A stretch of DNA of 17,707 nt from Cephalothrix simula (lineage: Eukaryota > Nemertea > Palaeonemertea > Archinemertea > Cephalotrichidae): positions 1 through 17,707 of the forward strand of contig JAXIUW010239173.1 of assembly GCA_035591015.1 (NCBI GenBank), given 5' to 3'. Below the pieces are notes generated by a model. The model was not told the origin of the DNA. It saw only the letters and a list, made by a program, of their open reading frames with translations, and did no database searches. A program made the position numbers and the translations under genes. This document shows positions 9,585 to 17,707 of the stretch, one piece after another (position 1 is the stretch's first letter; each line of letters begins with the position of its first letter).

Positions 9585-10284
9585 TCTAAGATATTTGCTA
9601 TCATAAAGAAGGGAAGATACAATGACAAGGCAAATTTGTAATCATAGTCTTTATTTAAAGTTGCAATATTATTCATAATATAAATGAGAATGGCCTGCTG
9701 CATCTAATTTGTCTAGAATTTTAATTTAAATTTTAAATCGTTAGCTATTGTGCTAAAATCTAACAAAGCCACGGTTCCACCCTAGATACATATATGCTAC
9801 ACACTTGACACATATAGTGTCGATAAATCTACGTTAAATCTTACTCCTTGAATTTCGTAAATTTCTCTCGAATATATTTTCTGAAAATGAAAAAAAAGAT
9901 AAAACATTGAAGGACAGGACATGATGCAAAAGATGCACAAGAATTTAGATAGAACCAATGGTCCTTGTGAGGCCTGCTTCTCTGGAAAGGAGACTGTTCG
10001 CGTGGGAATGGAATCTTATCAGAGAAAAATGACTGACAAGGGGCTCCAAATCGTACCGTATATAAGCCCAAAAAAAAAACACCAGAAAACTTTCTGAATT
10101 TAGAGATGAAAATGTAGATCAAAATGTGAAAGCTTTAAAAAGGGGAAAATGAAAATGGACGCACACATTTGACAGTACTGTTTCCGTATCAGGTGAATTT
10201 CAATGATATATCTTAAGCTGCATGGGGTCTCCGTTAATGTTCATTTCTTGATTTCTGTGGTCACCCTGTATATGGTTAAAGCTC
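9585..10284 (-). other. CNG intron, no gene seen
   Basis: AT-rich sequence without recognised coding, RNA or repeat features. A minus-strand frame of 93 codons (9841-10122) has no motif and no splice context. From about 10148 a segment GAAAATGGACGCACACATTT resembles 10949-10968 and may be the outer edge of the degenerate array that follows. Confidence 0.45.
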
Positions 10285-11645
10285 TCAAAATCACACCCAA
10301 ACAAAACTGGTCAAGTACAATGCTGGTGAAGCATGAGAAATATGCAGGGGATGGAGAATGAGCCAATAATGAGTCAGTAGTTTAGGAGCAACGTCACCTC
10401 GTCAAACCAGATCACTACAACACAGACCATCAAAATAATCATGATGAGAATGCGGCGGAGAAGAATCAGTGTGCAAAACAATGGCTTGGTGGGAACGAGT
10501 TACCCCGGTTTAAAACAAGTGTGAGGCAACGAAAGCCGTACACACACACCGCCTCCAATTAAACTGGCGAAACGACGCAAATAGTTGATCGATGTGACCT
10601 AACGCCGCTAATGAAGGTACACACCAAAATTATCGTGGAGAAGGTGAAGAATGAAAAGTTACTAACTTCGGAGCAAAATCCCTGGTCCCTGGCTTATGAA
10701 GCACCTCCTCAAACCCAGAAGTACAACAGTACGAGTTTCACGACAGATAATTTCAGAGATTACTTCAATGGATAATCAAAATGATCAGGATAGTATACGA
10801 CGAATACATAAACCTGACCTTGGCCACCTTGCTGAACATTTTATCCGTTTAATATTATTTACCGGCATCGATGCGGACTATATTGCGGACAACATTGTTT
10901 TATATGGAGAAGGAGATGTATATATTAATGTGAAACCTTAGGAATTCAAAATGGATCTACACATTTTTCACATTGCTGAACAAACACCGTACCAATGGCC
11001 AAAGGAAGCTAAAACCAGAAGCGCACAAGAAGTGTCACGGATGTTGGGTGGCGGTTGGAGCTCTCAATCACATCCTAACAAAACTGTCCAAGTACAATGG
11101 TGGAAGCATTACACCCTAATTGGGAAATTTGCAAAAGGTGGAGAGTGAACAGTCCGTAATTTCAAAGGAACGTCACCCTGATACCATATTACGAATATCA
11201 GATCACTAAAACAGAAAATCAAGATGATCAGGATGGAGTATGTGGCGGAGAAGAATCAGTTTGCGAAACAATGACGTGGTCAGAACAGTCACCATCTATG
11301 GACAAACACATTACCCATGAGTTTGGCGGTTGAACCTCAATCACATCACATTCTAACAAACTGTCTGACTACAATGGTGGTAAAGCATTACACTCTAGTA
11401 ATTGTCAGTATAAAGTCGTCGGGACTCACACATAACTTGCAAAAGGTGAACAATGAGAAGTTACTTCGGAGCAACGTCCCTGGCTTATGTAGCACCACCA
11501 AATACCACAGCAGTGCGAGTTTCACGATCTTGTCAGATCATTTTAGGGTTATGGATGACGGATACTCAAACCTGAGCTTACGATTTTATCCATTTGACTT
11601 TTACCGGCATGGATGCGGACTATGTATTGCGGAGGCTTGATGTAA
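10285..11645. repeat. Degenerate direct-repeat array, about four monomers
   Basis: Diverged copies of one module recur in direct orientation near 10285, 10640, 11060 and 11330. Shared words include AACAAAACTG.CCAAGTACAATG, GGAGCAACGTC, CCCTGGCTTATG (about 10687 and 11478), AGATCACTA followed by AATCAAGATGATCAGGA, GCGGAGAAGAATCAGT (about 10455 and 11244) and TTTACCGGCAT.GATGCGGACTAT (about 10858 and 11600). A higher-order period of roughly 750-790 bp is also apparent. The short open frames inside (10696-10941, 10951-11148, 11317-11640) share no conserved protein between copies, so the array looks non-coding. Boundaries are approximate. Confidence 0.75.
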
Positions 11646-12270
11646 TATCATGATTTCCGACCTTTCTGGAGAATCTGCCCTCTCTGTTATCTCTTGAGGA
11701 TAATAGAATGATCTGGGTCAGATGTCTACATAACCTGAACTGGTCTCAAAGATCAACGTGTTTCGAGGAGGGAAAGGTTAATTAGGCGAAGTCGAAAATG
11801 CAGGGAGAAGGCGAAGAGAACTTGGTGATTTTCGTGGTTGAACCTTTACCGGCGCTGTGAAGCTCTGAACAAACACCGTACCCGTATATTTTAAAATCCT
11901 GCATTAATATACCGCCATTTCATTCACAGATTAAAAGTACAAATTAAGTTCACTTTTAAGCTCGAACAAAAGTTAAGAGACGCAGCCATGATCTTAAAAA
12001 ATAATCGGATCAAATGAAAGATTAGCGAAATAAATAATTCACGATGGCGCATGCCTATAGAAGTTGGTGACGTTAGTGCAAGAACTCTAATGACGGTATG
12101 GATGACTCGGTCGGCAATTATTAAGAAAATTCCGAGCTTAAGCATGAAATCTCTTCACTGAATATATATTATGACCTATTATATTTTGTAAATGAGAGAG
12201 ACGGGATAAGATAATGACCGACTTCATTGTAAATGTATCAACAAGGCATGTTACATGTACAAGACTAATC
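11646..12270 (-). other. CNG intron, no gene seen
   Basis: ACCTTTACCGGCG and GAACAAACACCGTACC near 11840-11882 echo words of the preceding array (10858 and 10980), so the array's influence may reach this far. Otherwise nothing was recognised. Confidence 0.45.
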
Positions 12271-12586
12271 CCAGTATTGGCCGGGAAGTTTGAAGTAAGA
12301 GAAACAGGTATGTGAAGTGAATATGACGGTACTTTTCTGATAAAATATGATTCTAGGAACACATTTAGGTACATACGGTTGCTGAATCTTTTCTACGTGT
12401 GCGGAGTTAGATGGAATTCATTGAAAAAGTGGATCAGTCGGCATGTACATTGTAATTAAAATTCCATATAACTCCAGCAACCGTACTTCCTAAATGTGTT
12501 TCTAGAATCATGATATATCATAAAATTACCGTCATTTTCACTTTGCATGCCTGTTCCTCGTATTTGAAATTTTCCGGACAATCTCG
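12271..12586. mobile_element. Fold-back element (long imperfect palindrome)
   Basis: The left arm, about 12271-12419, pairs with the right arm, about 12451-12586, in inverted orientation. Aligned landmarks are AACAGGTATG with CATGCCTGTT, ATGACGGTA with TACCGTCAT, ACACATTTAGG with CCTAAATGTGT, ACGGTTGCTG with CAGCAACCGT, and GGAGTTAGATGGAAT with ATTCCATATAACTCC. The left arm carries about 18 extra bases (AATCTTTTCTACGTGTGC). The central loop is only about 30 bp. No coding content and no clear target duplication are seen, so the arms have diverged and the element is probably old. Confidence 0.8.
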
Positions 12587-13605
12587 GTGTAATGGTAATG
12601 AGATAGGAGCGGAGAGACGCTTATCTATGAATAGATGGATGTCCGGCTTTTTCCGTATTAAATTATACAGTGCGGACATTCATACATGGGGGCTTACATC
12701 ACCTTTACACCGGAATTAATCCCATAACATGTCTAGTATCGACATCATTACTAAGGCAGGCTCTGTCATTGGTTGCTGATCTTCCGACTTCTTTGTGCAT
12801 ATACATTTTACAGCATTACTGCAGGCTCTATATGATTCGTTGCTGATGCTGGCGATCTTCGGGCCCTAATTTTTGGCAAAAAAAGAATATAACTGGTGGA
12901 CAAAAAAGACAGCATCATCTTATTCGCATTTTAAGAATTGATGCTCATTTAATAAAGCTAGTTAGTGTACCTTTCGTAAAGCGAAATGTTTCCAGTTCAA
13001 CTTGATTGAAGCAAAAAAGCTTGAAAACAGCTACCAGAAAGAAGCTTCAACCTCTTCTTATGTTACTCTACTGATTTTTTTATAAACCTTGAAATTCATA
13101 TTCATATGAAAAAGTCTGGGGAATTCTGGGGTGGACTACTGTGATGAATGATAGGCCTTCGTCGCTACTGCTTTATAAGCGGCTCCTCTTTCCAGCGCGT
13201 CGATAGCGGCGCGGGGCTGATTGACTCTCGTAAACTAGAGTAGGGGTGGAGGAATCCTTCCTTAAACAAGTCCATTTCACTTTTGATATAAATTATCAAA
13301 ATAACTTCTGATATTCTATTGTGCCAGAAACAAATAAAAAAAACTTCCCTGGTAAAGTAAATCGCCGGCTTCAGTGCTCTTATAAAAAAAGGTTTCCCAA
13401 AGATTTCCGGAGATATTTTCCTTTAAAGACTAGAAAGATATCAGTTCTGGAAGACCGCATAATTAAAAAATATATAATAAATGAAAGTAATAAATGCCTT
13501 CCCCTACATGATCCTACATAAACAATAAATGCCTTCCCCCTACATAAATTACAACAAAATAATAAATAAAGTCGGAAGTATTTAAAATGGAACAACTCTA
13601 CTTAC
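12587..13605 (-). other. CNG intron, donor side of the N-terminal exon
   Basis: The donor GTAAGT of the N-terminal exon lies at 13600-13605 on the minus strand. A short direct repeat AATAAATGCCTTCCCC occurs twice near 13490 and 13526. A GC-richer island at about 13150-13260 stands out from its surroundings, but no RNA gene or exon could be recognised in it. Confidence 0.5.
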
Positions 13606-13766
13606 TGAGGGTTAGATAACTTCCTCTTCTTTTCTGTGTTATTCCCCTGTGCCTCCACCTCCCCATCTTCCTTCGGCTTCTCTCCCATTCCGAATTTTTC
13701 AAGGAAGGAATCGGGCCGATTTTCGGGTTCAACGCTTTGCCTTCCGCCAGCCCAAGCTTTGATAAC
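13606..13766 (-). CDS. CNGA: CNG channel alpha-type subunit, N-terminal cytoplasmic exon (partial gene start)
   Basis: The exon has 53 codons plus two bases. The acceptor reads TTTTTTAAAG|GTT and the donor CCTCA|GTAAGT. The protein begins VIKAWAGGR, then has RPDSFLEKF, a pattern I associate with the cytoplasmic N-terminus of A-type CNG subunits shortly before S1, followed by a hydrophilic Glu/Lys/Asn-rich linker ending KKRKLSNP. The two leftover bases CA join the first base C of the S1-S2 exon to make a His codon in the right frame, which supports the assignment over 4.7 kb of intron. The exon starts in phase 0, so the initiator Met must lie in a further exon that I could not find between here and the right edge. 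An alternative acceptor a few bases inside is possible. Confidence 0.8.
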
Positions 13767-14655
13767 CTTTAAAAAAGATAATAAAAGGAATATAGAAGTC
13801 ATATTAAAAATTTTCACCCTCTGATCTGTATAATTTTTTAAAGATTTGTCCTGCTTAAATTAAGTGCAAGTTATATATAAAACAACATTTGATGCTTCCA
13901 ATAGGGACCCCCAGGCCCCAGTAGTAACACAAGAACAACATAAGGGCATACCTTAGATAGCTTATGAGATCTTATGACATTTGAATCTTGAAATGGGTCA
14001 AAATCTATGCTAAATTAATATATTTTTTACAAAAATGCCATGAATTAAACGCTTTGAGATATCCAGATTTCTATTTTTTGATGATCTTTTATCACATATT
14101 TCTTTACTAAAATTATTTCAAGAAGGACAAATTAAGCTTTGAAATATGGTTTATATGCTTTGTTTTACTTTTTAAAGAGGCAAATTGAATATCTAAGAGG
14201 TACATTTTAGTTTTGCTCAATTGACTTTTTAACCAGTTATAAACAGGTGCTACAATGCGCCCCTGGTGGTTATGGTTGTCCCTAACTCAAAGTATGGATG
14301 AAAGTACATGTTATATTTTCATAATTGTCATAATTAAGGTTTTACAAATTTATTTGTTCTGCTCTCATTTTCAAAGTCAAGGAAAATCCAATTTGTGACC
14401 CTGCTCATTTAAAGGTCACCTGAAAAATCCCTGAAGCAATTAATATGAATAAGTGTCGTAAAAATATATTCCTGTGGACAGAAGCATTTTTTTCTTATGA
14501 TCTAAAAAAGAGATCGATCATAGGAGATTCTCAAATTAATAGCATTCTAATACGGAACACTTGGGAGTAGTATAGAATCCGCCTTTTCGAGCACTGTAGG
14601 GTACATAGGGCACATTTTAATTACGTATAATTTTAAACGGGTTGTTAATAGCGCT
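13767..14655. other. Upstream intron or flank of the CNG gene, no exon found
   Basis: Candidate minus-strand donor motifs (for example near 13950) are preceded by stops in the needed frame, so no upstream channel exon is supported. Confidence 0.45.
14256..14271. promoter_or_regulatory. CTCF-like motif
   Basis: TGCGCCCCTGGTGGTT is one C short of the vertebrate CTCF core GCGCCCCCTGGTGG. It stands in AT-rich DNA, which makes the match noticeable, but single short motifs are weak evidence. Confidence 0.2.
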
Positions 14656-14878
14656 CTAACCCTAGCCCTAACCGTAACGGTACGGGTCCCTTAACCCTAA
14701 CCCTATGCCTTTTCAGCGCAGAGCCCCTCTGATATTTTTTCAGTGCGAGGAGCCCTAGGCCCTTTCGGCTCAGAAGCCTTTCAGTGTGCGGAGCCCTAGG
14801 CCCTTTCGGCACGGTGCCCTTTTCAGTGCGCGGAGCCCTATGCCCTTTCGGCCCAGAGCCCCTTAACCCTAACCTGGG
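14656..14878. repeat. Telomere-like repeats bracketing a GC-rich 41-42-bp minisatellite
   Basis: Degenerate (CCCTAA)n runs at 14656-14706 and 14861-14874, both containing CCTTAACCCTAACC in the same orientation. Between them are one partial and three full copies of a GC-rich unit with the core CAGTGCGCGGAGCCCTAGG and CCCTTTCGGC; the CAGTG words start at 14741, 14782 and 14824. The unit is 41-42 bp long, so an open minus-strand frame (14645-14893) runs through it as a 14-residue repeat; this is a repeat artefact rather than a gene. The base composition contrasts strongly with the AT-rich surroundings. Confidence 0.9.
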
Positions 14879-15256
14879 CATGTGACATTTCATTTGAAAG
14901 CTCTTTTTTAGTCAGGATGAAGACTACGTGGTTATAATTGTTATGTAATGAATATACGTCATTATACTGCTCTCTGATTGGTTGAAATTTATTGTCTCGG
15001 AAAGTAGTCATGTGACATATCAAAAGAAGTAGAATTACATCAGAAAATTCGATTATCCGCTGGAAATGCTACATATTTAAAATATCCGAAATGCATTCTG
15101 GGTAATATGTCTACATACATGTGTTACGGAGCTAGTATTTTCCCCATCCGCTTGCAATGGTGGTGTCTGCACAACTAATGCAGAAAAAAAAATTTGTGGG
15201 CGGAGTCTTTAACTACTCATAAATTATAACCAATGGCAATGATGGGATTAATTTGA
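14879..15256 (+). promoter_or_regulatory. Possible promoter region upstream of the decayed coding element
   Basis: Several promoter-type words cluster here: CATGTGAC E-boxes at 14879-14886 and 15009-15016, an inverted CCAAT box (GATTGGTT) near 14978, GCATTCTGGGTAAT at 15093-15106 (like a ZNF143/Staf site), a GC box GTGGGCGGAGT at 15196-15206, and AACCAATGG at 15228-15236. A TATAAATA follows at 15335-15342, about 70 bp before the ATG at 15411. Each motif is weak alone; the grouping and order are suggestive. If TATAAATA is the true TATA box, the open frame starting at 15257 is not the real N-terminus. Confidence 0.3.
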
Positions 15257-16628
15257 TTGACAGGTAAGATCGATCTTAACAGAAAAAGTTCCAACATGCC
15301 TCATCCATTACCAAATATGGTATTGCTGTGTGACTATAAATACAGCGGCGGAAGAGAATTATTTTCATTATCCTACTGCAAGAAGTCGCGTCCAAATCGG
15401 AGAAAGAAATATGCAGATAAAGATGAAAGAGTTGGTCGGTCGGTGTACTAGGCCGACAGCTGTTTTAGAAAAGGTGATACAGCAAGCAGCAAAAACAGAA
15501 CGGGAAAGTTGGACTACAACAAGTATGGCAGAAAAGACGATATCGGTTTTATTCCAGTGACAGAGATGTTTGTAGATAATTTCGTCTTACGAGTCTTAGT
15601 AGCAGATTACATGACAAAGAGCACCAAATCAAAGATGAAAGAGTGTCTATGTCGGATCGTCCAACAGAAACCATGGTCTTTTTCTAAATGACATTGATGT
15701 TACAAAAGACTATGCCGGTAGCTTTAACAAAAATGATGTAATCGAGCATATGGTTGCAAAGGAAGGATTTAGATGTCAAGGTACTAATGACGAGGGTGAT
15801 AAAACTATAGTAGATAACAGCGATGAAGTTGGTGAAAACTGCCTATCCTACTTGGAAACAGTCAACGGAATAAAAACTGCAAGATTTACAACAAGATGTT
15901 CAAAAATTTTGGAATTTAAAGCTATATGGGAAAACATAGGATGCCACTTGTGTGACTGGGTAATGCAACAAGATTTCCGCTTTGCTGGAACGAGAGATGC
16001 AACAAAAGATCGCGGGTTGACACGAGCCGAAGTCACTTTTTATGTGAAAAATAATGTTATACCGTCTCCTAGACCAGACACTTTTACGCATTAAAAATTA
16101 CGTTGATTTTTTTGCATCTCTAGTGTATTCCACGCCTCACAATGCTGTTTGGAATGCATATTGCGATAGTTTTAACCACATGTTAGTGGCCATTGACAGA
16201 TCGCAAAACATCGGCTTAGTGTACAGTTAGTTATAACGAACTGACAAGAAACATCAGTAGTGTACTAATAAAAGATTTTAAAGAGCATGGTATGTGGTGC
16301 CTAGGTCGATTAGCTCTAAGTGCTTTATTACCTTTGGATATAATAGACATAAACGCATAAAGAGGAAAAGACAAACTGTTGGACATTACTGGGATGCGTT
16401 ACTTTAAAGAAGATCTACTCTCCACCACTCGTATAGTGACAGGCAAGGGTGTGTACAGCACACAGAAGGGAACAGTGCAGGCTAATGCAAAGCTGCTGGA
16501 GGCTGCAGGACTTGTAGCACATGACGATTGCAGACCTGTCTTGTCGCATGTTGAAGCCAATCGCAAGTCTCGCAATGGCACACGCTTAAATGCTTTTGAA
16601 GAATTGCAGATTAATCTAAGTAGTACCG
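15257..16628 (+). pseudogene. Decayed intronless coding region of unknown family (viral or mobile-element-like)
   Basis: Open, protein-like stretches follow one another on the plus strand while changing frame: frame 2 (15257-15451), frame 3 (15330-15560), frame 2 (15509-15691), frame 3 (15639-16094), frame 1 (16096-16230), frame 2 (16232-16357, stop at 16358-16360), then frame 2 again to about 16654. Taken together they imply one ancestral frame broken by at least five frame changes and a stop, running on into the open frame at 16629. The best-preserved part, from the ATG at 15750, has a Cys-rich patch (GCHLCDW, residues 64-70) and the motif RGLTRAEVTFYV (88-99). An R-x-E-x-x-F strand of this kind occurs in several replication initiators, which is only a hint. 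No introns, LTRs or terminal inverted repeats were seen. I do not recognise the family. Confidence 0.55.
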
Positions 16629-17441
16629 ATGGACCACCGAAAAGAAGCACTTGACACAGAATTGGCGCGAAGAAAGGAAGTTCTTAAACCTGCATTAGAG
16701 CAACTAAACAAAAAGAAGGGTGAATTAGAAGCACTACAAAAGTATGGTGACATTTTAAAATGTAACACAAAAATAGACTTAAGAAATCTGCCGAGCAGTG
16801 TTTACCACGTGTATGCAATTAAGGACATTAAAACAGCTTACGGTCCATCCTACCTGCTCATATTAAAGAGAAATGGTTTCTTTGTTTGTTGCAATGCAAA
16901 TACCAAAATTATAACTACTTTAAATACGGAACTAACACCAGATATTAAAAGACAGTTTTCATGCAAAGGGTTTTATACCTTATTTAACAAGCCTGTGGCT
17001 ATATTGGATGTTACTGGTCAAGGCTATACTGGAAATAGCTACAAAATGTTGTACTGTAGTTTAAATTTATGCAGAGACAAGGAGAATGCAGTGGAATACT
17101 TATTACAAGAAACTAAGAAGGACATTGCTGCATGTAAACAAAATGTGGAGGGCGCTAGTAGTGTAACTATGAGTAATTTACCTGTTATTAATGCAGATGA
17201 CATTATGTTATACAAAGACTTAGATAATCTATGTGTCATAAGGTTAGAATCTTGTCATGTTGTAACTGCCATTGGCTTTAAGAAGCATTTTGGTAAAGAT
17301 GGGCTAGTTGTAAAATTAGATAATGGTAATATGTACCAGGCAGGAGATTATTTAGAAGAGTACCTGAGAGTACGTAAAGGACTGGTATGGAGCGCTATTC
17401 ATGCAAAACTCAAGTTGTTTTCTACCACATGCCGCCGCTAG
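16629..17441 (+). CDS. Intact 270-codon open frame, unknown function, possible tandem OB-fold protein
   Basis: The frame is uninterrupted from ATG 16629 to TAG 17439-17441. Residues 1-45 are charged and Leu-rich (ELARRKEVLKPALEQLNKKK) and predict a coiled coil. Residues 59-80 (IKDIKTAYGPSYLLIL) and 202-230 (FKKHFGKDGLVVKL) share a pattern of beta-strand, Y/F-G, beta-strand, with G and an aromatic residue following; this suggests two related beta-barrel modules, perhaps nucleic-acid-binding OB folds. Ten cysteines are scattered without an obvious zinc motif. It follows the broken region in the same direction, and a frame change at 16618-16654 would connect them, so it may be the surviving C-terminal part of a larger dead gene rather than a gene with its own start. 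An AATAAA near 17606 could be a polyadenylation signal. The family is not recognised. Confidence 0.5.
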   Translation: MDHRKEALDTELARRKEVLKPALEQLNKKKGELEALQKYGDILKCNTKIDLRNLPSSVYHVYAIKDIKTAYGPSYLLILKRNGFFVCCNANTKIITTLNTELTPDIKRQFSCKGFYTLFNKPVAILDVTGQGYTGNSYKMLYCSLNLCRDKENAVEYLLQETKKDIAACKQNVEGASSVTMSNLPVINADDIMLYKDLDNLCVIRLESCHVVTAIGFKKHFGKDGLVVKLDNGNMYQAGDYLEEYLRVRKGLVWSAIHAKLKLFSTTCRR

Positions 17442-17606
17442 TCCCAACTAATGAGTCTCCCCTGTTCCAGGGCCCAACTATTAACTCGACTCCCAGCTCA
17501 AGTGCCAACTCCATACTCATGCCCCAACTCCCAACTCAAGTCCCAACTCCCAGCTCATGTCCCTGATCCAGGATCTCTGATCCAGGATCCACCAGGTGTC
17601 GCATAA
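17442..17606 (+). repeat. CCCAACTC minisatellite and 14-bp repeat, open in frame after the TAG
   Basis: About four degenerate copies of a unit of about 19-20 bp with the core CCCAACTCCCAGCTCAAGT fill 17470-17558. They are followed by two copies of CTGATCCAGGAT (17563-17574 and 17577-17588, period 14). The frame of the preceding open frame stays open for 54 further codons beyond its TAG, to a TAA at 17604-17606, and would encode a Pro/Ser/Gln-rich tail. The repeat may once have been coding. Confidence 0.75.
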
Positions 17607-17707
17607 AATAAAAAATTGGTTTGGTAGGCTAGAGGGGTGTTTTTATTAGCGGTATGTCAGGTAGCCAGGTAAGCTTTCACAGCTTAAAAGCACAACATTT
17701 AAATGAT
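17607..17707. other. Right edge of window, nothing recognised
   Basis: Unremarkable sequence. No partner for terminal repeats upstream of 15257 was found here. Confidence 0.5.

Noticed and set aside
9239-9589. 116-codon plus-strand open frame with an internal duplication
   Set aside because: It is produced by the 197-bp tandem repeat; no motif and no splice or promoter context.
10285-11645. CRISPR-like array
   Set aside because: The repeats are long, diverged and irregularly spaced, and the genome is clearly eukaryotic.
13150-13260. GC-rich island as a possible RNA gene or first CNG exon
   Set aside because: It lies on the wrong side of the N-terminal exon for a 5' exon, and no RNA structure or motif was recognised.
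14645-14893. 82-codon minus-strand open frame with 14-residue repeats
   Set aside because: It is the 42-bp minisatellite read in frame; the unit length being a multiple of three keeps it open by chance.
15257-17441. Upstream exons of the CNG gene
   Set aside because: The coding-like DNA is on the opposite strand and shows no channel motifs.

Overview
The window is AT-rich animal nuclear DNA: introns with GT/AG borders, long non-coding stretches, many small non-autonomous transposon relics, and TTAGGG-type telomere-like repeats. A marine invertebrate, perhaps a mollusc or other lophotrochozoan, is the best guess. That guess rests on overall character only; nothing seen fixes the phylum.

The one clear host gene is on the minus strand. 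It is an A-type cyclic nucleotide-gated (CNG) cation channel in three recognisable exons: an N-terminal cytoplasmic exon (13606-13766), an S1-S2 exon (8687-8898) and a long exon with the voltage-sensor end, pore, C-linker, cyclic-nucleotide-binding domain and C-terminal coiled coil (2303-3720). Splice phases fit throughout (2 bases + 1, then 1 + 2), giving about 596 codons. The true 5' end is not visible and may lie beyond the right edge. Just downstream of the S1-S2 exon, in gene direction, are two decayed copies of that exon (7760-7980 and 7664-7752). An inverted-repeat element (7972-8654) separates them from the live exon.

The introns and flanks hold several repeat relics: an inverted-repeat element with an ATTT duplication (880-1512), a TTAA-flanked piggyBac-like element (4681-5180), tRNA-derived SINE remnants (about 7050-7256, possibly 5204-5330), a 197-bp tandem duplication (9187-9584), a degenerate array (about 10285-11645), a fold-back palindrome (12271-12586), and a GC-rich minisatellite bracketed by telomere-like repeats (14656-14878).

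The right end (15257-17606, plus strand) holds an intronless coding remnant broken by several frame changes and stops, ending in an intact 270-codon open frame (16629-17441). I do not recognise the family. It looks like an endogenised viral or mobile-element gene, with a coiled coil and two similar beta-rich (possibly OB-fold) modules in its last part. This is the best candidate for something undescribed.
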